From Streptomyces sp. NBC_01689 (GTDB taxonomy: Bacteria > Actinomycetota > Actinomycetes > Streptomycetales > Streptomycetaceae), in NCBI RefSeq assembly GCF_036250675.1, contig NZ_CP109592.1, positions 7,936,001 through 8,000,000 on the forward strand: DNA of 64,000 bases. Reading direction: 5' to 3'. Below, one piece after another: positions 17,156 to 27,256 of this stretch. Made by a program: the position numbers and the translations under genes. How positions within the stretch are numbered: position 1 is the stretch's first letter; every line of letters starts with the position of its first letter. The notes under the pieces were generated by a model, which worked only from the letters and a program-made list of their open reading frames with translations, had not been told where the DNA came from and searched no databases.

Positions 17156-17330
17156 GGCCACCAGTGTGGCAGCCCGATGACCTGCGGGGCAGGAGAGCGC
17201 GGGGCCGTGTCACGCCCGCGGACGCGGTCCCGGTGCGCGGCGGGCCCGTCCGCCGGGATGCGGGTGGGGCCCGCAGGCCGGAAGCTCGGTGGGGGGAGAC
17301 CGCCCGCCCCGAGACCAGCCGAGGAACACC

Positions 17331-17998
17331 ATGACCACCATCGCCGTCGTCGGAGCCGGACCCGGCCTCGGAGCCGCCGTCGCGCGGCGCTTCGGCCGCG
17401 CGGGTTTCGACGTCGCCCTCGTCTCGCGCGACGCGGACCGGACGCGGACGTTCGCCGACGAACTGGCCGGGGAGGGGGTGACGGCGCGGGGTTTCGCAGC
17501 CGACGTCCGTGACCCGGCCGCGCTGGAGGCGGCTCTCGACGCCGCCGTCGCCACGCCCTGGGGCCCATCGAGGTCCTGCAGTACAGCCCGGTCCCGCACC
17601 GCGACTTCATGCGCCCCGTCCTGGAGACCGGTGCCGCCGACCTGGTCGGCCCGATCGAGTTCTCGGTGTACGGTCCCGTCGTCGCGGTGCGCCAGGTGCT
17701 CCCCGGCATGCGGGAACTCGGCCGCGGCACCATCCTCTTCGTGAACGGCGGCACCGCCGCGCTCCCGCACGTCGAGCGCGCCGGCACCTCCATCGCCTTC
17801 GCCGCCGAGAGCGCCTACGGCCATCTGCTGCACGAGGCGCTCGCCCCCGACGGCATCCACGTCGCCCAGTTCGTCATTCCCGGCGCGATCATCCCCGGGC
17901 ACCCGAGGAAGGACCCCGACGCCCTCGCGGAGGCCCTGTGGACCATCCACCGGGACCGGCACGGGTACCGCCACTTCGCCGACGACCTCGAAGCCTGA
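17331..17998 (+). pseudogene. Short-chain dehydrogenase/reductase, frameshifted
   Basis: The ATG at 17331 (GAGGA upstream) starts an SDR with the NAD(P) loop GAGPGLGAAVARRFG and continues to about 17565 (DAAVATPWGP). There the good protein moves to another frame (IEVLQYSPVPHRDFM) and runs to the stop at 17998. One C missing in the GGGGCCC run near 17562-17568 would restore TPWGPIEVLQ. The first frame runs on only as Ser/Arg-rich nonsense to 17744. The catalytic Tyr/Lys region is atypical (ESAYGHLLHEAL). Either a sequencing error or a recent mutation; the divergent MmyB-like regulator is intact. Confidence 0.75.
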
Positions 17999-18010
17999 CC
18001 CCGCGGACAC

Positions 18011-18039
18011 CCGGACGGTCCGGCGGGCCGACCGTCCGG
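18011..18039 (+). terminator. Hairpin terminator after the SDR gene
   Basis: CCGGACGGTC (18011-18020) and GACCGTCCGG (18030-18039) pair perfectly across a 9-nt loop, 12 nt after the SDR stop codon. Confidence 0.55.
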
Positions 18040-18090
18040 AATGGCGGCGACCGTCCTGCGCGCGGCCCTTCGGCCGCCTACGCTCACCTC

Positions 18091-18891
18091 GTGCTGCGTA
18101 TCACCGACGCCCGAACGGGCGAGACCGTCGACGCCGTCCGCGCCCGCCGCGGCCTGACCCGCGTCGAGGCGCACGTGGCGGGGGACGACCTGTCCGCGCT
18201 GCGGGTGCTGCTCGTCGCCGACGTGCTCGCCAGGGCACTGGAGCTCGGCGGGACCCCCGTCGTCACGGTGGCCGACCCGCCCGCGGGACTCAGGGCGCTC
18301 GCCGACGCGCTCGGCATCCGGCGGGCCGAGGGCGAGCGGGGCGGCGCGGGCCCGGCCCTGCACGTGGTCGGGACGACGGGCGGCTCCGCCGACGGACCAA
18401 TGGCCGGGGGACCGGTCTCCGAGGGACCGGCCTCCGACGGACCGCCCCCCTCCGACGAGGACCCCGCCGGACGGGCCACCGTGATCCCCGGCCTCCCGGA
18501 CCCGGAGCGCGACGGCGTCCGCGTCGAGGTCGCCCCGGTGAGCGGCACCGCCGATCACGCGCTGCTGCGGATGATCCTGCTCACGACCCCGCGCGGGCAC
18601 TCCCTCGACCTGGCCGCCGCCGACCTCGACGGCTCCCGCGAGACCCTCGCACGCTGGCGCAAGGCCGTCGCCGGCTGGGCCACCCGGCCCTCCCGTCCCG
18701 TCCCCGAGCCCGTACGGCAGGAGTTGCGCGCCGCGTGGGAGGACGACCTCGATGTCCCCGCCGTGCTGGCGGTGCTGCGGCGCGTCGAGCACGCCGAGGA
18801 CGTGCCGGACGGCGCCCGTTTCGAGACGTACGCCTACGCGGACCGGCTGCTCGGACTCGAGCTCACCCGTGACATCGGGACCCAGTGGTGA
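18091..18891 (+). CDS. Cysteinyl-tRNA-synthetase-like protein lacking the catalytic motifs
   Basis: 266 residues from the GTG. Residues 1-80 read like the start of CysRS (LRITDARTGETVDAV, then a Rossmann-like VLLVADVLARALE and VVTVADPP), but the CGPTVY zinc cysteine and HIGH motif are gone. A disordered Gly/Pro/Ser-rich stretch (about 90-135) replaces the middle. The C-terminal half resembles the CysRS anticodon-side helical part (LAAADLDGSRETLARWRKAV, then EDDLDVPAVLAVLRR). KMSKS is absent. It cannot be a working synthetase; a binding or regulatory role is my inference. TACGCT lies 6 nt before the GTG (leaderless). It overlaps the phosphatase gene by 4 nt. Confidence 0.7.
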   Translation: MLRITDARTGETVDAVRARRGLTRVEAHVAGDDLSALRVLLVADVLARALELGGTPVVTVADPPAGLRALADALGIRRAEGERGGAGPALHVVGTTGGSADGPMAGGPVSEGPASDGPPPSDEDPAGRATVIPGLPDPERDGVRVEVAPVSGTADHALLRMILLTTPRGHSLDLAAADLDGSRETLARWRKAVAGWATRPSRPVPEPVRQELRAAWEDDLDVPAVLAVLRRVEHAEDVPDGARFETYAYADRLLGLELTRDIGTQW

Positions 18892-19433
18892 TCGCACGCG
18901 CCGGAGCCGGGCCGCTGCGCAGACTCGTCGTCCTCAGGCACGCCAAGTCCGCCTGGCCCATGGGCGTCGGCGACCACGACCGGCCGCTGGCCCTGCGCGG
19001 CCGCCGCGACGCCCCCGCGGCCGGGCGCGCCCTCGCGGACGCCGACTGCCTGCCCGACCTCGCGCTCTGCTCCACCGCCGTGCGCGCCCGCCAGACATGG
19101 GAGCTGACGGCGCAGCAGTGGGGCACCCCGCCGCCCGCGCGGTTCGACCGGCGGCTCTACGGCGCCGACGCACCGGAGTTGCTCGCGGCCGTACACGAAG
19201 TCCCGGACCAGATGATGACGTTGCTGCTGATCGGCCACAATCCGGGGCTGCAGGAGCTGGTCCTCGACCTGGCCGGGGACGGTCTCGACGACGCGCTCGA
19301 CGACGTACGGACGAAGTTCCCGACCTCCGCGGTCGCGGTCCTGGCCTGGCACGGGGGTTCCTGGGACGACCTCACCCCGGGCGTGGCCCTGCTGACGGAC
19401 ATGATCGTGCCGCGCGGCCGGAAGAAGCCCTGA
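18888..19433 (+). CDS. SixA-type histidine phosphatase
   Basis: 181 residues of the histidine-phosphatase (phosphoglycerate-mutase-like) fold: VVLRHAKSAWP contains the phospho-accepting histidine, CSTAVRARQTWE the second arginine, and IGHNPGLQEL the second histidine. SixA-like enzymes remove phosphate from phosphohistidine or small phosphoesters. Its GTG overlaps the TGA of the CysRS-like gene (GTGA), so the two are translationally coupled and likely act together. A second GTG at 18885 is also possible. Confidence 0.87.
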   Translation: MIARAGAGPLRRLVVLRHAKSAWPMGVGDHDRPLALRGRRDAPAAGRALADADCLPDLALCSTAVRARQTWELTAQQWGTPPPARFDRRLYGADAPELLAAVHEVPDQMMTLLLIGHNPGLQELVLDLAGDGLDDALDDVRTKFPTSAVAVLAWHGGSWDDLTPGVALLTDMIVPRGRKKP

Positions 19434-19445
19434 AGGGCCCGGGGA

Positions 19446-21437
19446 TCAGCCCACGTGGACGCGGGGCCGTCGTTCCGGGTCGGGCTCGGCGCGCCGGAGC
19501 ACCTCGCGGGTGACGGGGGCGACCTCGCCGTCACCGAAGACCAGGAAGCGGACCAGGTGACTCAGCGGGTTGCCCTCGGTCCAGTTGAAGTAGGCGTGCG
19601 GGACCTGGCCCGTCCGGTCGCGCAACCGCATCATGACGGCCGCGATGGTGTTGGGCACGGTGGCGCCCTCGACGCGCAGCCTGCGCACCCCGTGCTTCTC
19701 GTCGCCGTGCACGGCGAGGTCGGCCGTGAAGTCCGAGGAGTCGGTCACGAAGATCTCCAGGAACAGCACGGGACGGCCGTCCGGTATGTGCGTCTGCTCG
19801 CGCTGGCTGTACTCCTTGGCGCGGTACTCCCGAGTGCTGTGCTCGTGCGGTTCGTTGGCTATCAGCAGCAGCGGCCCGCTCGCCGCGGCCTCGTCGACGA
19901 ACCGGGCCGCCGCCTCGTCGAACGTGACCTCCGCGGCCCGCAGTTCGAAGGCGCGGCGCACCCTGGAGGCGAACGAGGTGGACAGGATCGCCAGGATGAA
20001 GATCAGCGCGATCTTGATGCCGTCGGGACGCTCGATGACGTTGGTGACCAGCGTGTAGCCGAAGACCGCGGTGATCGCGCCGAAGCCGAGCGCCGCGACC
20101 CGGTGGCCCCGCTGGTGCACGGCGACGGCCGAGGCGAACGACGCGGAGAGCATCAGGACGAGCACACCGGTCGCGTACGCGCCGCTCTGGTCGTCGACGT
20201 TCGCGTCGAACCACAGGGTGATGAGGACCGCGGCGGCCATGAAGACGAGCACCAAGGGACGGACGGCGCGCGTCCACTCGGGAGCCATGCCGTAGCGGGG
20301 CAGATAGCGCGGGACGAGGTTGAGGAGGCCGGCGAGCGCCGAGGCACCGGCGAACCACAGGATCGCGATGGTCGACACGTCGTAGACCGTGCCGAAGCCC
20401 TCGCCGAGGTACCGGTGCGCGAGATAGGCGAGGGCGCGGCCGTTCGCCGAGCCGCCGCTCTCGAACTCGCTCTGCGGGATCAGGATCGTCGTCGCCAGGC
20501 TGGACAGCAGCAGGAAGCAGCTCATGATCACCGCCGCGGTGGTGAGCAGCCGCCGGGTCTCGCGGATCCGGCCCGCCGGCCGCGCGTACGTGTCCGTGGG
20601 ATCGCCCTTGACCTGGGGCATCACGGCCACACCTGTCTCGAAACCGGACATGCCGAGCGCCAGCTTGGGGAAGACCAGGAGGGCCACACCGATCATCGCG
20701 AGCGGCGAGGAGTGCTCCGCCGTCATCGCGTCGGTCCAGTCACCGACCTTGTGCGGGTGACCGAGCACCTGGAAGGCCGCGGTGACCAGGACCACTACGT
20801 TGAGCGTGAGATACGTGGCCACGAGTGCCACGGCGATGCCCATGGCCTCCTTGAAGCCCTTCAGGAAGACCGCGCCGAGCGCCGCCACCAGGAGAAGGGT
20901 GATCCACATGTTCGCGCCGTGCGTCCAGTGCGGGGCGAAGGGGTTCTCCACGACGTGGGCCGAGGCGTCCGCCGCGGACAGGGTGATCGTGATCAGGAAG
21001 TCGGTCGCCGCGAACCCGAGCAGCACCAGCACGAAGACCTTCCCCGCCCACCAGGGGAGCAGCCGTTCCAGCATCGCGATCGAGCCCTCGCCGTGCGGGC
21101 TCTCCTTGGCGACCCGGCGGTAGACCGGCAGCGCGCCGAGCAGGGTCAGCGCGATCAGGACGAGGGTCGCGAGCGGCGAGAGCAGACCGGCCGCGAGGGC
21201 GGCGATGCCCGGCTGGTAGCCGAGAGTGGAGAAGTAGTCGACGCCGGTGAGACACATCACCCGCCACCAGGTGTGGCCCTGGTGCTCGGTGTCGGGGGTG
21301 GCGTGCGGGCCCGGGTGACGGGCCGACCGCTCGGTCAGCCCCTCGAGGAGCCAGGCCCGCCAGCGGGGAGCGGCGGCGGAGGGGACGGGACCCGCGGGCC
21401 CGGCCGGTTCCGCGTTGTCCACCTGGGTGCCGGTCAT
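19446..21437 (-). CDS. APC-superfamily permease with large cytosolic C-terminal domain
   Basis: 663 residues: a short polar N-terminus, about twelve membrane helices between roughly 60 and 490, and a C-terminal cytosolic part of about 150 residues. [20 protein letters not shown] in helix 1 corresponds to the SSDALSSVAYA region of KimA/YdaO-type permeases, making it a distant relative of potassium or amino-acid importers. The substrate is not assigned. It is convergent with the SixA gene, only 12 bp apart. Confidence 0.8.
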   Translation of the reverse strand: MTGTQVDNAEPAGPAGPVPSAAAPRWRAWLLEGLTERSARHPGPHATPDTEHQGHTWWRVMCLTGVDYFSTLGYQPGIAALAAGLLSPLATLVLIALTLLGALPVYRRVAKESPHGEGSIAMLERLLPWWAGKVFVLVLLGFAATDFLITITLSAADASAHVVENPFAPHWTHGANMWITLLLVAALGAVFLKGFKEAMGIAVALVATYLTLNVVVLVTAAFQVLGHPHKVGDWTDAMTAEHSSPLAMIGVALLVFPKLALGMSGFETGVAVMPQVKGDPTDTYARPAGRIRETRRLLTTAAVIMSCFLLLSSLATTILIPQSEFESGGSANGRALAYLAHRYLGEGFGTVYDVSTIAILWFAGASALAGLLNLVPRYLPRYGMAPEWTRAVRPLVLVFMAAAVLITLWFDANVDDQSGAYATGVLVLMLSASFASAVAVHQRGHRVAALGFGAITAVFGYTLVTNVIERPDGIKIALIFILAILSTSFASRVRRAFELRAAEVTFDEAAARFVDEAAASGPLLLIANEPHEHSTREYRAKEYSQREQTHIPDGRPVLFLEIFVTDSSDFTADLAVHGDEKHGVRRLRVEGATVPNTIAAVMMRLRDRTGQVPHAYFNWTEGNPLSHLVRFLVFGDGEVAPVTREVLRRAEPDPERRPRVHVG

Positions 21438-21606
21438 GCTGCGGTCTCCCTGTGATCGGCCGGGCCGGCGGTCCGGCTTCGGGCAACGAGGAGCGAGTAT
21501 CCACCACGCCCTCGCGCGGCCCGGCGCCGGGTCGACCGGCCCGGGAACCGGGGGGCCGCCCGCTCCCGTGTCCGGCCCGCGCGCGTGCAGCGCCTACGCT
21601 GGCCGG

Positions 21607-22233
21607 ATGCAGGACGAGTACCGCACCGTGGCCCGCGCGGGTGTGCACGAGACCGAGATCAACCGCTCCCGCTTCCTGTGCGCCCTCGCCCCGGCGGCCA
21701 CCGGGCGGGAGGCCCAGGACTTCGTCGCGGAGGTCCGCAGGCGGCACCCGGACGCCACCCACAACTGCTACGCGTACGTCATCGGAGCCGACGCCGCCGT
21801 CCAGCGGGCGAGCGACGACGGGGAACCGGGCGGCACCGCGGGCGTCCCCATGCTGCAGATGCTGCTGCGCCGCGACATGCGGTACGTCGTCGCCGTCGTC
21901 ACCCGCTACTACGGCGGGGTCAAGCTCGGCGCGGGCGGCCTGATCAGGGCGTACGGCGGCTCGGTGGGCGAGGCCCTGGACGCGCTCGGCACCCTGACCC
22001 GCAGACGCTTCCGGCTGGCCACGGTCACCGTGGACCACCAGCGCGCGGGCAAGGTCCAGAACGACCTGCGCGCCACCGGACGCGCGGTGCGCGACGTGCG
22101 CTACGGCGAGGCGGTCACGATCGAGATCGGACTGCCGGACGCCGACGTGGCGGCGTTCCGGGCCTGGCTCGCGGACGCGACGGCCGGGACGGCCGGGTTC
22201 GAACTGGGCGGAGAGGCGTACGGGGACGCGTAG
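21607..22233 (+). CDS. IMPACT/YigZ family protein
   Basis: 208 residues. The N-terminal UPF0029 domain shows DDGEPGGTAGVPML and TRYYGGVKLGAGGLIRAY, the family signature; the C-terminal ferredoxin-like domain (DUF1949) follows. Family members are linked to translation control and to peptidase or RNA-related roles, without a firm activity. TACGCT at 21595-21600 sits 6 nt before the ATG, so the transcript should be leaderless; upstream codons in the frame overlap the permease promoter and are not protein-like. Confidence 0.9.
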   Translation: MQDEYRTVARAGVHETEINRSRFLCALAPAATGREAQDFVAEVRRRHPDATHNCYAYVIGADAAVQRASDDGEPGGTAGVPMLQMLLRRDMRYVVAVVTRYYGGVKLGAGGLIRAYGGSVGEALDALGTLTRRRFRLATVTVDHQRAGKVQNDLRATGRAVRDVRYGEAVTIEIGLPDADVAAFRAWLADATAGTAGFELGGEAYGDA

Positions 22234-22302
22234 GCGGGTGGCACGGGCCGATACGGGAGTACCCGCCCGTGATGTCCGACCCGCCCGTTAGTCTCGGGGA
22301 TC

Positions 22303-23466
22303 ATGAGGCTTCTGCACACGTCCGACTGGCACCTCGGCCGGGCATTCCACCGGGTGACGATGCTCGGCGCCCAGGCCGAGTTCATCGGCCATCTCGTCAC
22401 GACCGTGCGCGAGCGCGCCGTCGACGCGGTGGTCGTGTCCGGGGACGTGTACGACCGGGCGGTCCCGCCGCTGGCCGCCGTCGAGCTCTTCGACGACGCC
22501 CTGCACCGGCTGGCCGACCTCGGGGTGCCCACGGTGATGATCTCCGGGAACCACGACTCCGCGCGCCGGCTCGGCGTGGGGGCCGGGCTCATCGGGCGGG
22601 CCGGCATCCACCTGCGGACCGAACCCTCGGCCTCCGGCACGCCCGTGGTCCTCGCCGACGCCCACGGCGACGTCGCCCTCTACGGCCTGCCGTATCTCGA
22701 ACCGGCCCTGGTGAAGGACGAGTTCGCGGTGGACAGGGCCGGACACGAGACCGTGCTCGCCGCCGCCATGGACCGGGTCCGCGCCGACCTCGCCGGCCGT
22801 CCGCCGGGCACCCGGTCCGTCGTCCTCGCGCACGCCTTCGTCACCGGAGGGGCGGCCAGCGACAGCGAGCGGGACATCACCGTCGGCGGAGTCGCCGCGG
22901 TGCCCGCCGCGGTCTTCGACGGAGTGGACTACGTGGCACTGGGGCACCTGCACGGCAGCCAGACCATCACCGAGCGGGTCCGCTACTCCGGCTCCCCGCT
23001 GCCCTACTCCTTCTCCGAGGCCGACCACCGCAAGAGCATGTGGCTGGTGGACCTGGGCCCGGACGGCTCGATCGCCGCCGAGCGTGTCGACTGCCCCGTG
23101 CCCCGGGCGCTCGCCCGCCTGCGGGGGCGGCTGGAGGAGCTGCTCGCCGACCCGGGGCTGGCGCGGCACGAGGAGGCGTGGGTCGAGGCCACCCTCACCG
23201 ATCCGGTCCGTCCGGCCGAGCCGATGGCCCGGCTGACCGAGCGCTTCCCGCACACCCTCAGCCTGGTCTTCGAGCCCGAGCGGGCACCCGAGGACCCGGA
23301 CGTCTCGTACGCGCGGCGGCTGGCGGGCCGCAGCGAACAGCAGATCGCCGAGGACTTCGTGGCCCATGTGCGGGGCACGGGTCCCGACCCGCGGGAACAG
23401 GCCGTGCTGCGGGACGCGTTCGACGCCGTCCACGCCGACGAGGCCGTACGGGAGGTCTCCCGGTGA
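22303..23466 (+). CDS. sbcD: Exonuclease subunit SbcD
   Basis: 387 residues of the Mre11-type metallophosphoesterase. Metal-site motifs are D8/H10 in SDWHLGR, D48 in GDVYDR, N83/H84 in GNHDS, then LAHAF and GHLHGS. With SbcC it forms the double-strand DNA nuclease that trims hairpins and blocked ends. TAGTCT lies 8 nt before the ATG (22289-22294), so the operon mRNA is probably leaderless. sbcC follows after 163 bp, a longer gap than usual. Confidence 0.96.
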   Translation: MRLLHTSDWHLGRAFHRVTMLGAQAEFIGHLVTTVRERAVDAVVVSGDVYDRAVPPLAAVELFDDALHRLADLGVPTVMISGNHDSARRLGVGAGLIGRAGIHLRTEPSASGTPVVLADAHGDVALYGLPYLEPALVKDEFAVDRAGHETVLAAAMDRVRADLAGRPPGTRSVVLAHAFVTGGAASDSERDITVGGVAAVPAAVFDGVDYVALGHLHGSQTITERVRYSGSPLPYSFSEADHRKSMWLVDLGPDGSIAAERVDCPVPRALARLRGRLEELLADPGLARHEEAWVEATLTDPVRPAEPMARLTERFPHTLSLVFEPERAPEDPDVSYARRLAGRSEQQIAEDFVAHVRGTGPDPREQAVLRDAFDAVHADEAVREVSR

Positions 23467-23629
23467 CCCCGCCACCGCGCGGGCCCGGTGCCGCCACCGG
23501 CGGGACCGCCCGCACCGGCGGGACCGCCCGCGGCCGCGAGGACGGCACCCATGGAGAGATCTTCGGCCGGGGCGGTGCGTACGGACACGGCGTCGGCGGG
23601 GACCGGTTCGACGACAGCGAGGGGGGCCG

Positions 23630-26600
23630 ATGAGGCTGCACCGTCTGGACATCACCGCCTTCGGGCCCTTCGGGACGACCCAGCGGGTCGACTTCGACGA
23701 GCTGTCGGCCGGCGGACTCTTCCTGCTGCACGGACCGACGGGCGCGGGGAAGACGTCCGTCCTCGACGCCGTCTGCTACGCGCTGTACGGGGCGGTCCCG
23801 GGCGCCCGGCAGAGCGGCCAGGGGCTCACCCTGCGCAGCGACCACGCGGCCCCCGCCACCCGCACGGAGATCCGTCTCGAACTCACCGTCGCCGGACGCA
23901 GGCTGGAGGTCACCCGCCAGCCACCCTGGGCCCGTCCGAAGAAGCGCGGCACCGGCACGACCACCGAGAAGGCCCAGACCTGGCTGCGCGAGTACGAGGC
24001 GTCCGCGGGCTCCTGGAAGGACCTCAGCCGCTCCCACCAGGAGATCGGCGAGGAGATCACCCAGCTGCTCGGGATGAGCCGCGAGCAGTTCTGCCAGGTC
24101 GTCCTGCTGCCCCAGGGCGACTTCGCCCGCTTCCTGCGGGCCGACGCCGAGGCGCGCGGCAGGCTCCTCGGCCGCCTCTTCGACACCCACCGCTTCGCCG
24201 AGGTCGAGAAGCGCCTCACCGAGCGCCGGCGGGCCGCCGAGAGCGAGGTGCGCGACGGGGACGCCGCCCTGCTCGCCGACGCCCACCGCATGCAGCAGGC
24301 CGCCGGGGACATCGCCGAGATGCCGCTGCCCGGCCTCGCACCCGGTGACCCGGGTCTCGCCGAGGACGTCCTCGCCTGGGCGGCGGTCGCCCGCGCCACG
24401 GCCCGCGAGCGGCTGACCCTCGCGCACGGCGCGGTCTCGGCCGCCGAGTCGGCCCAGGCCGCCGCCGACCTCGAACTCGACGACGTACGGGAAGTGGCCC
24501 GCCTGCAGCGCAGGTTCACCGAGGCGCGGGAGCGTGCCGCGCGCCTGGAGGAGCGCTCGGACTCCCACCACGAGACACAGACCCGCATGGACCGGGGCCG
24601 CAAGGCGGAGGCGGTGGCACCCGCCCTCGACCTGCGTGACGCGGCCGAGGCCGAGCACCGCCGTGCGACCACCGCCGAGGCCCACGCGCGTGCCGCCCTC
24701 CCGGCGTCCTTCGCCGATGCCGGGGCGGCCGGGCTCGCGGCCGACGCGCGCAGGACGGCCGAGGAGCTGGGCGGCCTCGCCTCGGCCCGCCGCGCCGAGG
24801 CGAGGCTCGGTGAACTCACCGAGGAGCGCTCCGGCCTGGACCGACAGGAGCGCGCCGACGAGGACGTCCTGCAGGACGCCGAGAGCTGGCTCGCCACCTG
24901 GGAGACCACCCGCACCGGACTCCAGGCGCGCATCGAGACCGCGCAGGAGGCCGCGGGCCAGGCCGAGCGGCTGGCCGTACGACGCGAACCCGCCCGGGCG
25001 AGACTGCGGGCCGCCCGTGAGCGCGACCAGTTCGCCAAGGACACCGACGACGCCCAGAAGCAGGCTCTCGCCTCCCGCGCCCATGCGACGGACACCCGTG
25101 CCCGCTGGCTCGACCTCAAGGAGGAGCGGCTCAAGGGGATCGCGGCGGAACTCGCCGCCGCGCTCGTCGACGGCGAGCCCTGCGCGGTCTGCGGCGGCAC
25201 CGAACACCCCGCGCCCGCGCGGAAGATCGCCGGCCATGTCGACCGTGAGGCGGAGGAGCGGGCCCTCGCGGTCCACCAGCGGGCCGACGAGAAGGCGGCC
25301 GAGGACGAACGACGGCTCGGTGTCGTCCGCGAGGCGCTCGCCGCCGCCACCGCCGAGGCGGGCGACACCCCGACCGGCCGACTCGCCGAGGAGGAGGCCG
25401 ACTTGGAGCGCGAGCACGGTGAGGCCCGCGCCGCGGCTTCCGGACTGCACGCCGCCCGCGAGCGGCTCGCCCAGGCCGAGCTCGAACACGGACGGCGGGT
25501 CGCGGCCCGGCAGAAGGCCGAACTGCGGGTCGCGTCCCGCGTCGCCCACCGCGACACCCTCGACCGTGAACGAGCGCTGCTGGAAAAGGAGTTGGCGCAG
25601 GCCCGGGGCGCCGCGGAGAGCGTCGCCGCGCGCGCCGCGCAGCTGGAGCGGCGGGCCGCCCTGCTCACGGAGGCCGCGGACGCGGTCCGTACGGCCGAGG
25701 ACGCCGCGCAGCGGCTCAAGGACGCCGACGCCCGGCTGGCCGACGCGGCCTTCCGGGCCGGGTTCTCCACACCGCAGGAGGCGGCCGCCGCGCTGCTCGA
25801 CGACGCGGCCCACCGTGACCTTCAACGACGCCTGGACGCCTGGCAGTCGGAGGAGGCCGCGGTCCGCGCCGTGCTCGCCGAGGCCGACACGACCGCCGCG
25901 GCCCGGCGGCCGGCAGTCGACCCGCGGGCGGCCGAACAGGCCGCCGAGTCCGCCGCCCGGCGGCTGCGGGACGCCGCCTCCGCACAGGACGCCGCCGCCC
26001 GCCGCTGTGCCGAGCTGGACCGGCTCTCCGCGCGCGCGACCGCGTCCGTACGCCGGCTGGGACCGCTGCGCGAGGAGTACGACCGGGTGGCGCGCATGGC
26101 GGGCCTGGCGGCGGGCACCTCGGCGGAGAACGAACGCAGGATGCGCCTGGAGTCGTACGTCCTCGCCGCCCGCCTGGAGCAGGTCGCCGCCGCCGCGACC
26201 GCACGTCTGCAGCGCATGTCGTCCGGGCGTTACACCCTCGTCCACTCCGACGACCGCGCGGGCCGCGGCCGCAGCGGGCTCGGGCTGCACGTCGTGGACG
26301 CCTGGACCGGCCGGGAACGGGACACCGCGACGCTCTCCGGCGGCGAGACGTTCTTCGCCTCGCTCGCGCTGGCCCTCGGCCTCGCGGACGTCGTCACGGA
26401 CGAGGCCGGAGGCGTGCGGCTCGACACGCTCTTCATCGACGAGGGCTTCGGCAGCCTCGACGACCAGACCCTCGACGAGGTCCTCGACGTGCTCGACTCG
26501 CTGCGGGAACGGGACCGCAGCGTCGGCATCGTCAGCCATGTCGCCGACCTGCGGCGCCGCGTCCACGCCCAGCTGGAGGTCGTGAAGGGGAGAACGGGAT

Positions 26601-26632
26601 CGGTCGTACGGCAGCGGGGCGTCCAGGACTGA
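23630..26632 (+). CDS. sbcC: Exonuclease subunit SbcC (SMC/Rad50-type ATPase)
   Basis: 1000 residues from the ATG at 23630, with GAGGGGGG just upstream. Walker A GPTGAGKT is at 35-42. Long Ala/Glu/Arg-rich coiled-coil arms surround the zinc hook CAVC at 518-521. Signature LSGGE lies at 902-906 and Walker B LFIDE at 934-938, followed by GFGSLDDQT. It powers and bridges the SbcD nuclease. The 163 bp after sbcD hold no gene, only GC-rich repeats of the type accggcgggaccgcccg. Confidence 0.96.
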   Translation: MRLHRLDITAFGPFGTTQRVDFDELSAGGLFLLHGPTGAGKTSVLDAVCYALYGAVPGARQSGQGLTLRSDHAAPATRTEIRLELTVAGRRLEVTRQPPWARPKKRGTGTTTEKAQTWLREYEASAGSWKDLSRSHQEIGEEITQLLGMSREQFCQVVLLPQGDFARFLRADAEARGRLLGRLFDTHRFAEVEKRLTERRRAAESEVRDGDAALLADAHRMQQAAGDIAEMPLPGLAPGDPGLAEDVLAWAAVARATARERLTLAHGAVSAAESAQAAADLELDDVREVARLQRRFTEARERAARLEERSDSHHETQTRMDRGRKAEAVAPALDLRDAAEAEHRRATTAEAHARAALPASFADAGAAGLAADARRTAEELGGLASARRAEARLGELTEERSGLDRQERADEDVLQDAESWLATWETTRTGLQARIETAQEAAGQAERLAVRREPARARLRAARERDQFAKDTDDAQKQALASRAHATDTRARWLDLKEERLKGIAAELAAALVDGEPCAVCGGTEHPAPARKIAGHVDREAEERALAVHQRADEKAAEDERRLGVVREALAAATAEAGDTPTGRLAEEEADLEREHGEARAAASGLHAARERLAQAELEHGRRVAARQKAELRVASRVAHRDTLDRERALLEKELAQARGAAESVAARAAQLERRAALLTEAADAVRTAEDAAQRLKDADARLADAAFRAGFSTPQEAAAALLDDAAHRDLQRRLDAWQSEEAAVRAVLAEADTTAAARRPAVDPRAAEQAAESAARRLRDAASAQDAAARRCAELDRLSARATASVRRLGPLREEYDRVARMAGLAAGTSAENERRMRLESYVLAARLEQVAAAATARLQRMSSGRYTLVHSDDRAGRGRSGLGLHVVDAWTGRERDTATLSGGETFFASLALALGLADVVTDEAGGVRLDTLFIDEGFGSLDDQTLDEVLDVLDSLRERDRSVGIVSHVADLRRRVHAQLEVVKGRTGSVVRQRGVQD

Positions 26633-26715
26633 CACGGGGGCGTCCCGCGGGATCCGGGAACGGGGTGTCCCGTGCGTCCTGGGCGGGGTGGGGCGTGCGG
26701 GGCCGGGACGACGGG

Positions 26716-27162
26716 TCAGTGACCCAGGGGGCGCCGGGGGAGCGGTGAGGAGTAGACGACGCTCGTCGTCACCGAGCCCAGCGTGCCGATCCTGCCCGAG
26801 AGTTCCTCGAGATGGCTCATCGAGCGGGCCGCGACCTTGAGGACGAAGCAGTCGTCGCCGGTGACGTGATGGGCCTCCAGGATCTGGGGTGTCGCGTCGA
26901 CGAGGTCGTGAAACGGTTTGTAGTTGCCGTTCGGGTACCGCAGACGGACGAAGGCGAGGATCGGCAGGCCGATGTTCTCCGGGGCGACGACGGCCGCGTA
27001 CCCCTGGATGACGCCCGCCTCCTCCAGCCGCCGTACCCGCTCCGTCACCGCGCTCGCGGACATCGAGACGGCACGGGCCAGCTCGGCGAAGCTGGCTCTT
27101 CCCTCACGCTGGAGGACGTCCAGGATGAGCCAGTCGGTGGCGTCCGGTGAATACGTGGTCAT
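26716..27162 (-). CDS. Lrp/AsnC-family regulator
   Basis: 148 residues from the ATG at 27162. The N-terminal HTH (FAELARAVSMSASAVTERVR) and the C-terminal RAM effector domain (HHVTGDDCFVLKVAARSM) are complete. It is divergent from a rhodanese-domain gene 94 bp away, its likely target. The stop region lies within the palindrome GGGTCA-G-TGACCC (26713-26725). The effector is probably an amino acid, not identifiable from sequence. Confidence 0.9.
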   Translation of the reverse strand: MTTYSPDATDWLILDVLQREGRASFAELARAVSMSASAVTERVRRLEEAGVIQGYAAVVAPENIGLPILAFVRLRYPNGNYKPFHDLVDATPQILEAHHVTGDDCFVLKVAARSMSHLEELSGRIGTLGSVTTSVVYSSPLPRRPLGH

Positions 27163-27256
27163 GAGCGAGGAATAGCAGGGGAATCCCCGGCGGATCAAGC
27201 GGGAGGCCGTGGATCGCCCCTTCAGGAGCGGGATCGCCGCCCTTAGGTTTTCAGCC

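Noticed and set aside
19455..21455. A 660-codon plus-strand frame opposite the APC permease
   Set aside because: Rich in Arg/Gly/Asp/His with no family motif, and the permease reads well on the other strand.
21437..21606. A c-di-AMP (ydaO) riboswitch for the permease
   Set aside because: The gap before the permease start is short and lacks any recognisable conserved core.
23258..26635. A long antisense open frame opposite sbcC, over 1100 codons
   Set aside because: Its composition mirrors the third-position bias of sbcC, with no recognisable domain; sbcC has all its motifs.
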